Shown here: positions 51,901 through 60,791 of the stretch, piece by piece
Layout: the number at the start of each line of letters is the position of its first letter
Position numbering within the stretch: the stretch's first letter is position 1
Assembly (NCBI GenBank): GCA_016721015.1
Contig: JADKJL010000011.1
Coordinates: 1-64,000, forward strand
Direction of reading: 5' to 3'
Length of the DNA stretch: 64,000 bases
Source of the DNA: Lysobacterales bacterium
GTDB taxonomy: Bacteria; Pseudomonadota; Gammaproteobacteria; Xanthomonadales; Rhodanobacteraceae
The notes under the pieces: generated by a model
Told to the model about the DNA's origin: nothing
Database searches by the model: none
The model's input: the letters and a program-made list of their open reading frames with translations, nothing else
Translations under genes and position numbers: made by a program

Positions 51901-51935
51901 GCCTGCGCTTGCCGGAGCGCAGCCCGGCCCAGTAA
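48933..51935 (+). CDS. Ser/Thr protein kinase with TM helix and TPR sensor region (module 2)
   Basis: 1000 residues from MSTDWKKVLALFDLALSIQR. Kinase domain about 86-370: LGSGGMATVW (93-102), catalytic Lys118 (FALKLP), HRDIKPAN (209-216), DFGIAKL (229-235). A membrane helix (about 402-424, STIVAVLVCGLLASTVIALI) precedes a long TPR array (about 470-980; ADLTAVIGDLYWNIGEYGRA). Same architecture as the module 1 kinase, but with about 200 more residues of TPRs and clearly diverged sequence. The ECF gene follows after 64 bp. The longer frame upstream to 48825 is REP-derived. Confidence 0.92.
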   Translation: MSTDWKKVLALFDLALSIQRDELARWMDELSESEPDVAHALAAMLSAHLRAEGGADIDRLVVDAAFDLPVGDESETGFHAGRMIGPYRLLRFLGSGGMATVWLCERMDGTLRREFALKLPWKHATSTRFAERFVRERDILARLRHPNIARLFDAGVDADGQAYLALDYIEGQSITTWSDAHVLGLDARLILFGEVLDAVQFAHANLVVHRDIKPANILVDEQGHASLLDFGIAKLLDVGGAGAGETELTAAGSRLLTMQYASPEQLKGEPLTTATDIYSLGVVLHELLAGRRPYTIPRNSAALLEQAITDGTRESLSRACSDERAKVLGLRNARSLRIALRGDLDAIVGKAMARDPVERYATVDMFHEDLRRLRSGHPVSARHPSKLRASVRFVGRHALASTIVAVLVCGLLASTVIALIIAGRERDQRERAEAVRNFLIGVFAQANPDENRGQPFTAQQLLEKGEKQLALQRDDSAATRADLTAVIGDLYWNIGEYGRAEPLLKQAIATSTDSAIPADVKARALIGLANMEAEKRSFDDALLHLDQAHDLAISEGAVGANLSADARRQRADVLVRRGDFATAEPLLRELLKSDQARRGSDSEAVATDWRLLAICLEELSRYDESAAAFGEAARIARALHGDHHSSLAYVLNDLGLMLMHRGDLAGAENALRETLSISHGIHGEESRDSWAVESNLLRVMELEGRYAEALKARQTMLEKEQRILAETTPETLAFHTNFLGLDYRELGRLKEAETSFREVIALWARIHGADDSSDSAAAKVNLGVTLTLQGRYAEAEPVMRSAVDLRAANEPPGSLTLNISRGELGNLLRLQGDANTALIQIQAAVDAYALALQASGEAITPGMISLLTQLAECQLDAGKANEALVSAKAALDRARVLLPASNPRLGSPLFALGRATLALGQLENAELLFREALLVRSGNYPPEDPRILEVQVGLADALHRRDQDAEASALLSELGPRLAASTSPYAKTLSLRLPERSPAQ

Positions 51936-51999
51936 CCCGCCAGCGCCGGGTATTGACTCAAACGGGGTCTGGGCGACGGCTCAGGCTAGAATCGGGAAC

Positions 52000-52512
52000 T
52001 TGAACGCACCTGCCGACAACGCGCTATTCAATGACATCTACGCCGAGCTGAAGCGGCGGGCGCATGGCGTGCGTCGCGGTCAGCTCGGCAATACGCTCGA
52101 CACGACCGCCCTCGTTCACGAAGCCTGGCTGAAACTCGGCGATCATCAGAATGCCTGCCGCGATCGCCAGCACCTTGTTCGCGTAACCGTGATGGCCATG
52201 CGCCAGTTGTTGATCGATAACGCACGTGCGCGGCAATCGATCAAGCGCGGTGGCGACATCGCCGCCGTTACCCTGACCGCGAACATCATCGGTTCCGAAG
52301 TCGCCGTCGCCGATGAGCAGGGCGTGCTGGCGGCACTGGATCGACTGCGTGCGATTGATGCGCGCAAGGCTGATGCGATCGAGATGCATGCGCTCGGGGG
52401 GGCGACCTACAGCGAGATCGCCGATTTCCTCGCGGTCTCCGAACAAACCATCAAGCGCGATCTCGCTGCGGCACGCGCCGTCCTGAGCGTCTGGCTCGGC
52501 CCGTCTGGCTAG
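52000..52512 (+). CDS. ECF-type RNA polymerase sigma factor (module 2), TTG start
   Basis: 170 residues. Region 2: NDIYAELKRRAHGVRRGQLG and TTALVHEAWLKLGDHQNACR; region 4: ADAIEMHALGGATYSEIADF with LAVSEQTIKRDLAAARAVLS. It is a paralogue of the sigma factor at 42123-42707 (shared NTLDT...ALxxEAxLKL pattern and SEPTIKRD/SEQTIKRD helix). The only plausible start is TTG at 52000, preceded by GGGA; the short upstream open stretch carries no ATG in frame. Encoded downstream of the kinase in the same direction, likely co-transcribed. Confidence 0.85.
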   Translation: MNAPADNALFNDIYAELKRRAHGVRRGQLGNTLDTTALVHEAWLKLGDHQNACRDRQHLVRVTVMAMRQLLIDNARARQSIKRGGDIAAVTLTANIIGSEVAVADEQGVLAALDRLRAIDARKADAIEMHALGGATYSEIADFLAVSEQTIKRDLAAARAVLSVWLGPSG

Positions 52513-52657
52513 GCCCTCTTGATCAGCGTTACCTTACGTTTTTTCCGGTCCGCGCAAGGCGCATGGACCGATCAAGGGCTGTTTTCCGTTTCTACGATTC
52601 ATGACCGGTGCGGCACTTCTGCGGCTCCGGAATCCTTGTTTCGAAACGGAACTCATC

Positions 52658-54244
52658 ATGCGCCTGAGAATTCTCTGCCTTTGTCCCTTACTCGCGTTGA
52701 CCACTCAACTGCACGCCGCCACATACCTCGTCGATACCACGAGCGATGATGGAAGTGCTGGCATGCAAGTGTGCGATTCCGATCCGGCCAATTCTGACTG
52801 TTCGCTGCGCGGCGCCATCAACCGGGCGCATGCGAATGGTGGAACTGACACGATCACGTTCGCCATTCCCGACACCGATCCGGGCTACGTGGCGACCACA
52901 GCGCACTGGAGGTTCACACCGGCGAGTGAATACCCATATGTAACGGATGACCTGATCATCGACGGCTATTCCCAGCCCGGTGCCGAGGAGAACACGCAGA
53001 CCCCGGAGCAGGGAGGCAGCAACGCGACGCTGAAGATCGAACTGCGCGGCCCAGGAGTCAGCGCGCAATCCACAGGCTTGCACGCGGTGAACGGCGACGC
53101 CCGGCTCACCCTCCGCGGTGTCGCAATCAACAGGTTCCAGACCAATCTGCAACTCTGGACACCCGGTCCTCATCATGTCGAAGGCTGCTTCATTGGTACT
53201 GACATCACAGGCATGTTGGCTGCTGAATCCACGAACGGCAGCGGGATCGGTATCCGCCTGAATGGGCAACTGATCGCAGGTGATGGCACGCCGGCATCAC
53301 GCAACGTGATATCCGGAAACCCGTACATCGGCATCTGGGATGACAGGAATTCGGCGCACTCGACCATTCAAGGCAACCTGATCGGTACCAACGCGGCTGG
53401 AACAGCGGCGCTGCCTGGACAGGACTATGGCATTTACGCGGTCAGTATCGGCAATGGTGCCCTGGTCGGCGGTAGCGACCCCAGTCAACGCAACCTGATC
53501 TCGGGCAACACCATCGGCGCGCTGAATATCTCGCCGCAGATTTCAGGGGCCAACTCGCAGCCATATCGCGTTGTCGGTAACTTCATTGGCACCGATTTCA
53601 GCGGCACTTTGCCGATCGGAAACGGCATCAATCCGCAATCACCCTCGCAGCCACAGCCGTCGATTTCGGTGTTCGGACTCGGTTCCTGTGGCCTCGAAAT
53701 CGGCGGCGATGGCGCCGGAGAGGGCAACCTGATCGGATTCGGCGGCCGCGAGGGGATTCTGGTCAACGCTTGTGACCGCGCGCCGATCATCGGCAATCGT
53801 TTCGTCCTCAACCGTGGCGTCGCCATCGACCTGAGCACGAGCAATGCAGATATCGGGCCGACGCCCAATGACCCCGGCGATGCGGATGCCAATCCCCCGC
53901 CGGGTGGCGGCGCGTTCCTTTCCGGCAATCGCCTGCAGAACTCGCCCGAGATCCTCGCTCTAGTCTACTCCGGCAACTACGTGACCTTGACTTATCGCGT
54001 CGACACCGATGTTGCCAATGCCACTTACCCATTGCGCATCGACATCGCTCGTGGCCGCGCTGGTCAGGCGGAGTTTCCTGTTGCGATCGACAGCTACGGC
54101 GCGATCGACGCCGGATTGCCCAAGTCGATCACTTTTCCGGCCAGCGCTCTTGCCGGTGGCGCACTGGTGCTCAGTGCAACCGATGCTGCCGGCAACACGA
54201 GTGAGTTTGGTGGCGAGCACCTATTCGCGGATTCATTTGAATGA
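52658..54244 (+). CDS. Secreted CSLREA-like parallel beta-helix protein ending in FADSFE
   Basis: 528 residues. Signal peptide MRLRILCLCPLLALTTQLHA. The mature N-terminus YLVDTTSDDG and DCSLRGAINRAHANGGTDTI is the CSLREA-type segment (here CSLRGA). The remaining chain has repeated NxIxGN/GNLIGT motifs (NVISGNPYIGIWDDRNS, IQGNLIGTNAAGT, NLISGNTIGALN, GNFIGTDFSG) of a right-handed beta-helix. The C-terminus GGEHLFADSFE carries the F-A-D-x-F-E motif. It is 145 bp downstream of the ECF gene and overlaps the next gene by 4 bp. Function unknown; probably surface-exposed. Confidence 0.87.
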   Translation: MRLRILCLCPLLALTTQLHAATYLVDTTSDDGSAGMQVCDSDPANSDCSLRGAINRAHANGGTDTITFAIPDTDPGYVATTAHWRFTPASEYPYVTDDLIIDGYSQPGAEENTQTPEQGGSNATLKIELRGPGVSAQSTGLHAVNGDARLTLRGVAINRFQTNLQLWTPGPHHVEGCFIGTDITGMLAAESTNGSGIGIRLNGQLIAGDGTPASRNVISGNPYIGIWDDRNSAHSTIQGNLIGTNAAGTAALPGQDYGIYAVSIGNGALVGGSDPSQRNLISGNTIGALNISPQISGANSQPYRVVGNFIGTDFSGTLPIGNGINPQSPSQPQPSISVFGLGSCGLEIGGDGAGEGNLIGFGGREGILVNACDRAPIIGNRFVLNRGVAIDLSTSNADIGPTPNDPGDADANPPPGGGAFLSGNRLQNSPEILALVYSGNYVTLTYRVDTDVANATYPLRIDIARGRAGQAEFPVAIDSYGAIDAGLPKSITFPASALAGGALVLSATDAAGNTSEFGGEHLFADSFE

Positions 54245-55854
54245 AAATCATGAAAGGACACCTGCCCATGCATAGCCCCAACCTCGCCCGACTTGCCACT
54301 ACCTGTGCCGCGCCGGTGGATCCGTGTCGATCCCCGAATTTCGCCATTCGCGCGGGCCTTGCACTCCTGACTGCTCTCTCGATTCCGGCAATCGCCGAAG
54401 CCGACTACGGTTTCGATTCGGGATTCAATTCCAATTATGTCATCGATGCATTTGCGACGGGCGACAACGATGGCGCCTATCGTTCGGGAAACAAGCTCGT
54501 GGTTCTGCCCGACGGCGACATTGTCGTAGCCGGGGGCATGCGTTTTCCGAACGATCCGCTGGATACAGCATTCACCAATGTCGGACTTTCACGCTACAAC
54601 CTGGAAGGAATTCGACAGACGTGGGCCGGATCTGGTGGTTCGCATTTCTGGTTCAACCAGCAATATGTCGTCTACCCGAATATTGCGAACGGCGGCAACG
54701 GTGACGTGCGCATCCAGTATGTCGCCGACATCGCCTATGCCGACGGCAAGATCTACGTGCTGGCTGAACGCAGCTACGAATTCGCGCCATTCGATGCCGA
54801 CGTCAAGGTTCTGGTCTTCAATGAAGACGGCACGCTGCGCGATGAGGTCGTCGTACTCGGTTCGGCAGCACAGGAATTTGGGGTCGCTTTTGACGTACGC
54901 GAAACCGGCCTTGCGGCCGAGCCCGTTGCGGTGACCGTCCTTGCACGAAGCGAACTCGCTGCTTTCACGATCGCCAAATACAACGAAGCCAGCTCGGGGT
55001 TTCTGGCTGCTGACCTCAGCTTCAATGGCGGATCACCTCTGTCGATCACGGTGCCCTCGTGCTCGTCGCAACCTGTGTGCGATGTCTCGCCGGCCGATAT
55101 CGCACGACCTGATCGGCAGTTCGGTTTGGACGAGGAACCGATCTACGTTCTTGGCACGGCCTTTGGCAACGGAACTGACCGCGACATGATTGTCATGCGA
55201 ATAACTGCCAGTGGCGTGGTCGATACGAGCTTCGGAGACGCAGGTCGTCGCATTGTCGCTTTTGACGAACCGGGTTCCAGAATTGCTGATTGGGCGCAAG
55301 CCCTGAGAGTGTCGACGTCCGATGCCCAATCCGGGTCCAACGACGAAATCTGGATGGCGGGCACCGTGGATCGCAGTTGCAAGCCGGGGATCGGTATCGC
55401 CAAGCTGACCTCGAGCGGCGCGAACGACATCAGCTTTGCCTTCAATGGACGCGCCGTATTCGGCGGCTCGACCGAAACGGGCACAGTTTGCGATCTGGAT
55501 GCGGAACTGCAGGCTACCGACATGGCGCTGCAAGGCGGCGAGATTGCGGTATCCGGCAAGACGACTGCCCCCGATCAGGGTGGCACGTTGCGCACCGACG
55601 GTGTTCTGCTCAGAGTTGGCACTGTCGGCGCGGCACAACGAGATCTGGTCGGTTTGCCGCTGATCCAGAACGGTAGCCGGGTTGGCGACTCTTCCATTTA
55701 TGGAATCGCTAGTGCGGGCAATAGCCGCTATGTCGTGTCCGGATTTGCCTCATGGGCCGGCGTCTACAATTCACTCTACATTAGCGCCCGTCTGTGGCCC
55801 GCCGATCGAATCTTCGCCGACAATTTCGAATCCGGCACGGGCCTGCCTCGATAG
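54241..55854 (+). CDS. Secreted delta-60-type protein ending in FADNFESGTGLPR
   Basis: 537 residues. A longer than usual N-terminus (about 50 residues with ALLTALSIPAIAEA as hydrophobic core and cleavage site) precedes repeats of the delta-60 type: KLVVLPDGDIVVAGGMRFPN, EPIYVLGTAFGNGTDRDMIV, DEIWMAGTVDRSCKPGIGIA. Cysteine pairs (CSSQPVC) occur. The C-terminal PADRIFADNFESG carries the shared motif. The start codon overlaps the preceding stop (ATGA). A truncated, frameshifted relative lies 200 bp downstream. Function unknown. Confidence 0.83.
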   Translation: MKIMKGHLPMHSPNLARLATTCAAPVDPCRSPNFAIRAGLALLTALSIPAIAEADYGFDSGFNSNYVIDAFATGDNDGAYRSGNKLVVLPDGDIVVAGGMRFPNDPLDTAFTNVGLSRYNLEGIRQTWAGSGGSHFWFNQQYVVYPNIANGGNGDVRIQYVADIAYADGKIYVLAERSYEFAPFDADVKVLVFNEDGTLRDEVVVLGSAAQEFGVAFDVRETGLAAEPVAVTVLARSELAAFTIAKYNEASSGFLAADLSFNGGSPLSITVPSCSSQPVCDVSPADIARPDRQFGLDEEPIYVLGTAFGNGTDRDMIVMRITASGVVDTSFGDAGRRIVAFDEPGSRIADWAQALRVSTSDAQSGSNDEIWMAGTVDRSCKPGIGIAKLTSSGANDISFAFNGRAVFGGSTETGTVCDLDAELQATDMALQGGEIAVSGKTTAPDQGGTLRTDGVLLRVGTVGAAQRDLVGLPLIQNGSRVGDSSIYGIASAGNSRYVVSGFASWAGVYNSLYISARLWPADRIFADNFESGTGLPR

Positions 55855-56056
55855 TGCTGGCACGGCGCCGGATGCACTGTCGTCATTCCCGCGAACGCGC
55901 GAATGACACCAAGCCAGGGTCCGCGCCGCTGCCTTCTGCGCCTGCAGCCCGTTCCAAAATCTGCAAGAGAAGGGGGTCATGGAGAAAGGGGTCACCATTT
56001 CGCCGCTCTAGTCAATAGGCACAAGTGTTTTCCTCCCGATTGCCGAGCGGGTTCCT

Positions 56057-57108
56057 TTGAATACCGCAATTCGAGTCAGCCGACGCCTGGTGTCTTCGGT
56101 TGGCTGCGGAGTGAGTCCGCACCAGTCACCGTTCTGGATCAAGGCGTTCTGCGGTGTTTGGCGTCCCAGCTTTGTTGCGGACACGGTCAATTCAGACAGC
56201 TCGATCACGTTCAACGCTCCGATCTACCCGAATCCCGGTAACTACTGCCCGACCAATCGGGGCTGCATTCTGCGCAGCATTGCCGCTGGCGGTCGCGGCA
56301 ACTTTGGTTTGCCCAGTCGCTTGTACCTGGCCGGCACACGCCAAGCCAGCATTCCAGACTACAGTGATTGGGATTTCCTGGTCATGGCAGTCAATTTCAA
56401 TGGCTCCTCCATAACATCCTTTGGCGGCTCGGGTGTCACCACCGTGCCGTTCTTCGAGGGTGGGGACTATTACGACGACGCCAACTCGATCCAGGTGGAA
56501 ACAACTGGGGTCCTTACAAACGTGCACGATTCCCTTTATGTCTCCGGATTCGTCGACCGAGAGTGCAAGGACGGCTTTGGCATAGCGAAACTCAAGGACG
56601 ATGGATGGCTGGATACGACATTCGGCAAGCCCAGCGGAGGGACGAGGACTGGAAAGCTGGTTTTGGGAGTAGCCATTCCACCGTATAACGGAACATGCTC
56701 CGATCTTCCGATTTTCACTCCATCGGCCAGCTACGCCAACGCCAGTGCGCTCGCAAACGGCAAGTTGGCCGTCGCTGTATTTACAGACAGATTTCCGTTG
56801 CCGCTTTGCATTCCTGGTCAGCCTTGCCATGAAACCGATATCGTCGGCATGATCGCGGTTGTCGACACGCTGCGCGGCGATGTTGATTCGTTTCGAACCA
56901 CCCCTACTGGGACACTGTGAACGGCCCGCGCACACGACATTCAGGCTTTTGGGGGATCACCGATACCAGCAACGGAACTTTCACTGCCACCGGTGTTGCT
57001 CGCTACTCCCAGAGCGTGCCGGGACAACCAGAAGGTTCCTCCAAGATTGCAACCCTTCGCGTGAGATCAGACGTTATGTTTGCGAATGACTTCGAGTCGA
57101 TTCTGTAA
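56057..57108 (+). pseudogene. Truncated and frameshifted paralogue of the delta-60-type protein
   Basis: The first frame (from about 56057, without a signal peptide) aligns to the second half of the 54241-55854 product: DSLYVSGFVDRECKDGFGIA matches DEIWMAGTVDRSCKPGIGIA there. Near 56888-56893 the reading shifts; the other frame continues SNHPYWDTVNGPRTRHSGFW, then GITDTSNGTFTATGVARYSQ, and ends RSDVMFANDFESIL, again the C-terminal motif. The start (TTG at 56057) is doubtful and the N-terminal half is gone. Decay after duplication is the simplest reading; a sequencing error could explain only the frameshift. Confidence 0.75.
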
Positions 57109-57768
57109 CAAGCTATCGACTCCCCTGTCTTGATGGAGATCCTCAGTCGATCCGGGATCCGGCGGTGCTGCGCTGGCACCACCCCCGGGCGAAGGGTTTC
57201 TGGTGCTCCCATTGGAGTGATTGATGTCTGCCGGCAACGCTTCGCGTGCGGATCAGGGATGATCCATGCCGGCAGCGAAATGCGGGTTTCCGGGGTGGAA
57301 TTTCATTCGAGGATTTTCTGATGTCGAAGGAGGCGCGAGGTATCAAGGTGTTTAATTCTCAAAATACACTCTCACCCTGGATTCAGGATTCCTTGTCTCG
57401 TGCCAAAGTCCGGGGCAGGTTGGAATGACACTGACTTGAGCGCTCGTCATCCCGGTGAGCGCCGGAACGACGAAAGCCGAAGGTCGGCATCAGGTCAGTG
57501 CCATTCGAAGCAGGTTGCACCTGTGGGCTACCTCGCGACTTCAACCTGACCGGGTGTCCGCCTCGACGGATCGAAATACGCCCTGGCGGCCAGCCGCAAC
57601 CTCAACCCGATCCATCTCAAATGGTCCCGCTCGTGGAAGGAGCGAACGAGTCTGCGGTGTGCTAGTCTCGGCGCGCTTTTGGTGTGACGGATGTTGCACG
57701 CCTGTTGCCACAGAAGGCGACCAAGAACACTCCGCCACTTCGCGTGTGATCGCAATGGGGAGTAGGTC
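57109..57768. other. Intergenic region without a supported gene
   Basis: 660 bp between the decayed paralogue and the NHL gene. It holds a 'CATCCCGGTGAGCGCCGG' repeat unit (about 57450-57475). Short frames such as 57130-57321 and 57455-57889 lack ribosome sites and family resemblance. Promoter signals for the NHL gene should lie near its 3' end, where GGGGAGTAGG serves as ribosome site. Confidence 0.5.
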
Positions 57769-60417
57769 ATGTCATTCGCATTTCGCTTGGGTTGTGCGCT
57801 GCTCGCGGCCTGCGTCGTTACGATCTGGTCGGCGCCGGTGCTGGGCGATGAATTGCCCGATCCGCGTCATGGCCGTGCTGATGTCATGAATCTTTTGCCT
57901 GGCCCGTTCGTGCCTGCGCCTGACGGGGTGAACTCCGCTGGCTTTGTGTCGGGCGGCTATCGCAGTATTCATTTCGCGGAATCTGCAAGCGGCAGCTTCA
58001 CGTTCCTGTTCCAGGTGACCGCCGACAACGACTACTTCTTCGTCGGGGATTACAGTGGCAACGTGGTGAACATGTACCAGATTCTTTCCGGCGCCCCGAG
58101 CTTCGTGCGCAGCTTTGGTTCAACTGGCTCAGGAGGCGGGCAGTTCAATGGCCCTGCGCAGGTGGCCGTCGTCGGCAATTCCATCTATGTGGCCGATTAT
58201 TTCAACTCCCGCGTGGAGCGCTTCGACAAGAATACCGGCGCCTATGTCAGCCAGTTCGGCAGTGCCGGCAGCAGCCCCGGGCAGCTATCCGGCCCGTCAG
58301 GGTTGATCTACAACCCGATCAACGGCCTGCTCTACGTGTCGGAAACCGGCAACGATCGCATCCAGGCCTTCACCACGTCAGGCACCTACCAGTTCAGTTT
58401 TGCCTCACTGGGCTCGGGCAATGGCCAGCTCAGCAATCCCTTCGGATTGGCGGTGGACAGCGTTGGCAACGTCTATGTTGCGGATACGGGCAACAGCCGC
58501 ATCTCGAAATTCGATTCGACCGGGCTGTGGTTGCGCCACATCGCTGTGGGCGCGACCTCGCCTTATGCGGTCGCCGTGGACAAGGCGGACAACGTCTGGC
58601 TGACCAGTGGAACGGGCGACATTTACGCCTACAACTCCCAAGGCGGTTACGAGGGCTACTACTACGGCGCGTACGGTGCGCCGGCCCTGTCGACAGAGGG
58701 ATATTTCCAGGGTATTCGCGGCATTGCGGTGACGCCGCCCCTGAATGTGGGGCCGTTTTTCGGTGCTCCGGCGATCATCGTCGCTGATGGCGCTTCGCAG
58801 CAGGTGCAGTTGTTCGCGTATTCGGCGCAGGCCACCGCACATCCTTCGATCACCAGCATTCCGACGCCGGGTTCGTACACCGGTGGCGTCGCCTTCGATA
58901 CCCAGGAGAATATCTACGTCACCAGTTACAACGCCAACCAGGTCTACAAATACGACAGGTTCGGCGCTTACCTCGGCCAGTGGGGCTCGACCGGTGCGGG
59001 CAATGGCCAGTTCAGCGGTGCGCAAGGCATCGCCGTCGACGACAGCAACAACGTTTATGTGGCTGACCGCAACAACAACAGGATCCAGAAATTTGACGCC
59101 AATGGCGCCTATATCACGCAGTGGGGCACATTCGGAACCGGCGCCGGTCAGTTCAACCATCCCAGCGGCGTCGCCACCGATGGTAGCTGGCTGTACGTCA
59201 CCGAAGAGTTGAACCACCGCGTCCAGAAATTCAGTCTCACCGGCGGCTTTGTGCGCCAATGGGGCAGCAGCGGCACGGGTGACGGCCAGTTCAGTCGGCC
59301 CACCGGCATCGCGGTGGATCGAGCCCGCAACCAGGTCTATGTGGCCGAATACATTGGCAACCGCATCCAGCAGTTCAATGTGTTCGGCGATTTCATCAAG
59401 GTATTGAGCGACTCCACCAGCGGCTCCGGTGCCGTCAGCGGACCTTTGGGGCTGGCCACGGATCAGCACGGCAACTTGTATGTGAGCGATCTCGCCAACG
59501 ATCGAGTGGTCCAATACAACGACAACGGCACCTATCTGGCAAGTATCGCGGCACCTGCAGCCAACGGCCTGGCCGTGGATTGGCGCAATGCGCAGATCTG
59601 GGTCGGTACCGTAATCGGCAACACGGCCAGCCGCTACGGAGCGACGATCGGCAAAAGCGACGTCATCGGCGTGTATCGCCCCTCCAACCAGACCTTCTAC
59701 CTGCGCAGCAGCCTCAGCGCGGGCGTGCCAGACATCACTGCCGCCGTCGTCGGTGCGGCCAGCACCGACATCCCGATCACCGGCGACTGGAACGGTGACG
59801 GCATCGACACGCCCGGCCTGTGGCGTCCGAGCACGTCCACGTTTTACCTTTGGGACAAATGGCGCGGCCTCAATATCGCTGCGGCACAGTACCAGTTCGT
59901 CTACGGACTCAACGGCGACAAGCCCATCGTTGGCGACTGGGATGGCGACGGCCGCGACGGCGTCGGTGTATTCCGCCCATCGGCTGCCACGCAATACCTC
60001 AAGAACAAGCTCATCGCCGGATCGCCAGACTACAGCGTGATCTTCGGCCTCGCCGGAGATCTGCCCCTCGGTGGCGACTGGAACCAGGATGGCGTCGGCA
60101 GCGCGGGCATTTACCGTCCGTCCAGTGGCGCGTTCTACCTGACCAATCGCAACACCACCGGTACTGCGCCGACCGATGCGACGTCCTCGCTCGTCGGCAC
60201 CGTGAGTGATCTGCCGATCGCGGGCGACTGGAACCACAACGGTTCGACCGGCCTCGGTTTTTTCCGCGCGGGGACTTTCTATCTGCTGCCCAACAACGGC
60301 ACGCCCGACGGGACGCTATTCCGAAATGGTTTCGATGCGCCGGTGCTCACCACCGTGGTGTTCGGGCTCAACGGCGACATTCCACTCGGCGGCAGTTGGG
60401 GCCAACCGCCGGAGTGA
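57769..60417 (+). CDS. Secreted NHL-repeat beta-propeller protein with C-terminal FG-GAP/VCBS-like repeats
   Basis: 882 residues. Signal peptide MSFAFRLGCALLAACVVTIW. About residues 95-620 hold eight or more NHL repeats (NGPAQVAVVGNSIYVADYFN; GAQGIAVDDSNNVYVADRNN NRIQKFD; PTGIAVDRARNQVYVAEYIG). From about 630 on, four repeats carry calcium-type loops: GDWNGDGIDTPGLWRP, GDWDGDGRDGVGVFRP, GDWNQDGVGSAGIYRP, and a degenerate GDWNHNGSTGLGFFRA. Near the end GTLFRNGFDAP resembles the C-terminal motif of the neighbours but is not terminal. Probably extracellular, with binding surfaces; ligand unknown. Confidence 0.88.
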   Translation: MSFAFRLGCALLAACVVTIWSAPVLGDELPDPRHGRADVMNLLPGPFVPAPDGVNSAGFVSGGYRSIHFAESASGSFTFLFQVTADNDYFFVGDYSGNVVNMYQILSGAPSFVRSFGSTGSGGGQFNGPAQVAVVGNSIYVADYFNSRVERFDKNTGAYVSQFGSAGSSPGQLSGPSGLIYNPINGLLYVSETGNDRIQAFTTSGTYQFSFASLGSGNGQLSNPFGLAVDSVGNVYVADTGNSRISKFDSTGLWLRHIAVGATSPYAVAVDKADNVWLTSGTGDIYAYNSQGGYEGYYYGAYGAPALSTEGYFQGIRGIAVTPPLNVGPFFGAPAIIVADGASQQVQLFAYSAQATAHPSITSIPTPGSYTGGVAFDTQENIYVTSYNANQVYKYDRFGAYLGQWGSTGAGNGQFSGAQGIAVDDSNNVYVADRNNNRIQKFDANGAYITQWGTFGTGAGQFNHPSGVATDGSWLYVTEELNHRVQKFSLTGGFVRQWGSSGTGDGQFSRPTGIAVDRARNQVYVAEYIGNRIQQFNVFGDFIKVLSDSTSGSGAVSGPLGLATDQHGNLYVSDLANDRVVQYNDNGTYLASIAAPAANGLAVDWRNAQIWVGTVIGNTASRYGATIGKSDVIGVYRPSNQTFYLRSSLSAGVPDITAAVVGAASTDIPITGDWNGDGIDTPGLWRPSTSTFYLWDKWRGLNIAAAQYQFVYGLNGDKPIVGDWDGDGRDGVGVFRPSAATQYLKNKLIAGSPDYSVIFGLAGDLPLGGDWNQDGVGSAGIYRPSSGAFYLTNRNTTGTAPTDATSSLVGTVSDLPIAGDWNHNGSTGLGFFRAGTFYLLPNNGTPDGTLFRNGFDAPVLTTVVFGLNGDIPLGGSWGQPPE

Positions 60418-60791
60418 AGTCAATCCGAGGTGCTGCGGAGCAAATCCGCAGCACGTGCTTCACGACAGGCGATCGAGCGCCGGGTGCCAGGTGACGTCGA
60501 AGCGCGCCCGCGGCCCTTGAATGCCCATTGCACCCGGTAGCAAGGACTGGGTCAGGCGCCGGGCTTCCGATCACTTCACGGCAACGATCATGGCAAGCCA
60601 GCGCGCAATCTCTCGTGCGCGCCGTGCCTGGACGACGGAACAGTCTTTCGCGAGCTACGCGTCTGCACCTCATCCGGAAAGAGTCGTGTGCCCAGTGTCA
60701 ATGCTTGCGTGGAAACTATTGAAGTATTGGGCAGAATGTCCGATCCGGCTGGCGGTTTCGCCAGTTTGCCGGCTTGCATTTGCATTCGCAG
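60418..60791. other. Convergent intergenic region with a hairpin
   Basis: The NHL gene and the HEAT gene converge here. TGCTGCGGA, loop GCAAA, TCCGCAGCA (60431-60453) is a perfect 9-bp stem without a T run, possibly a weak terminator. No gene seen in the rest. Confidence 0.6.
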
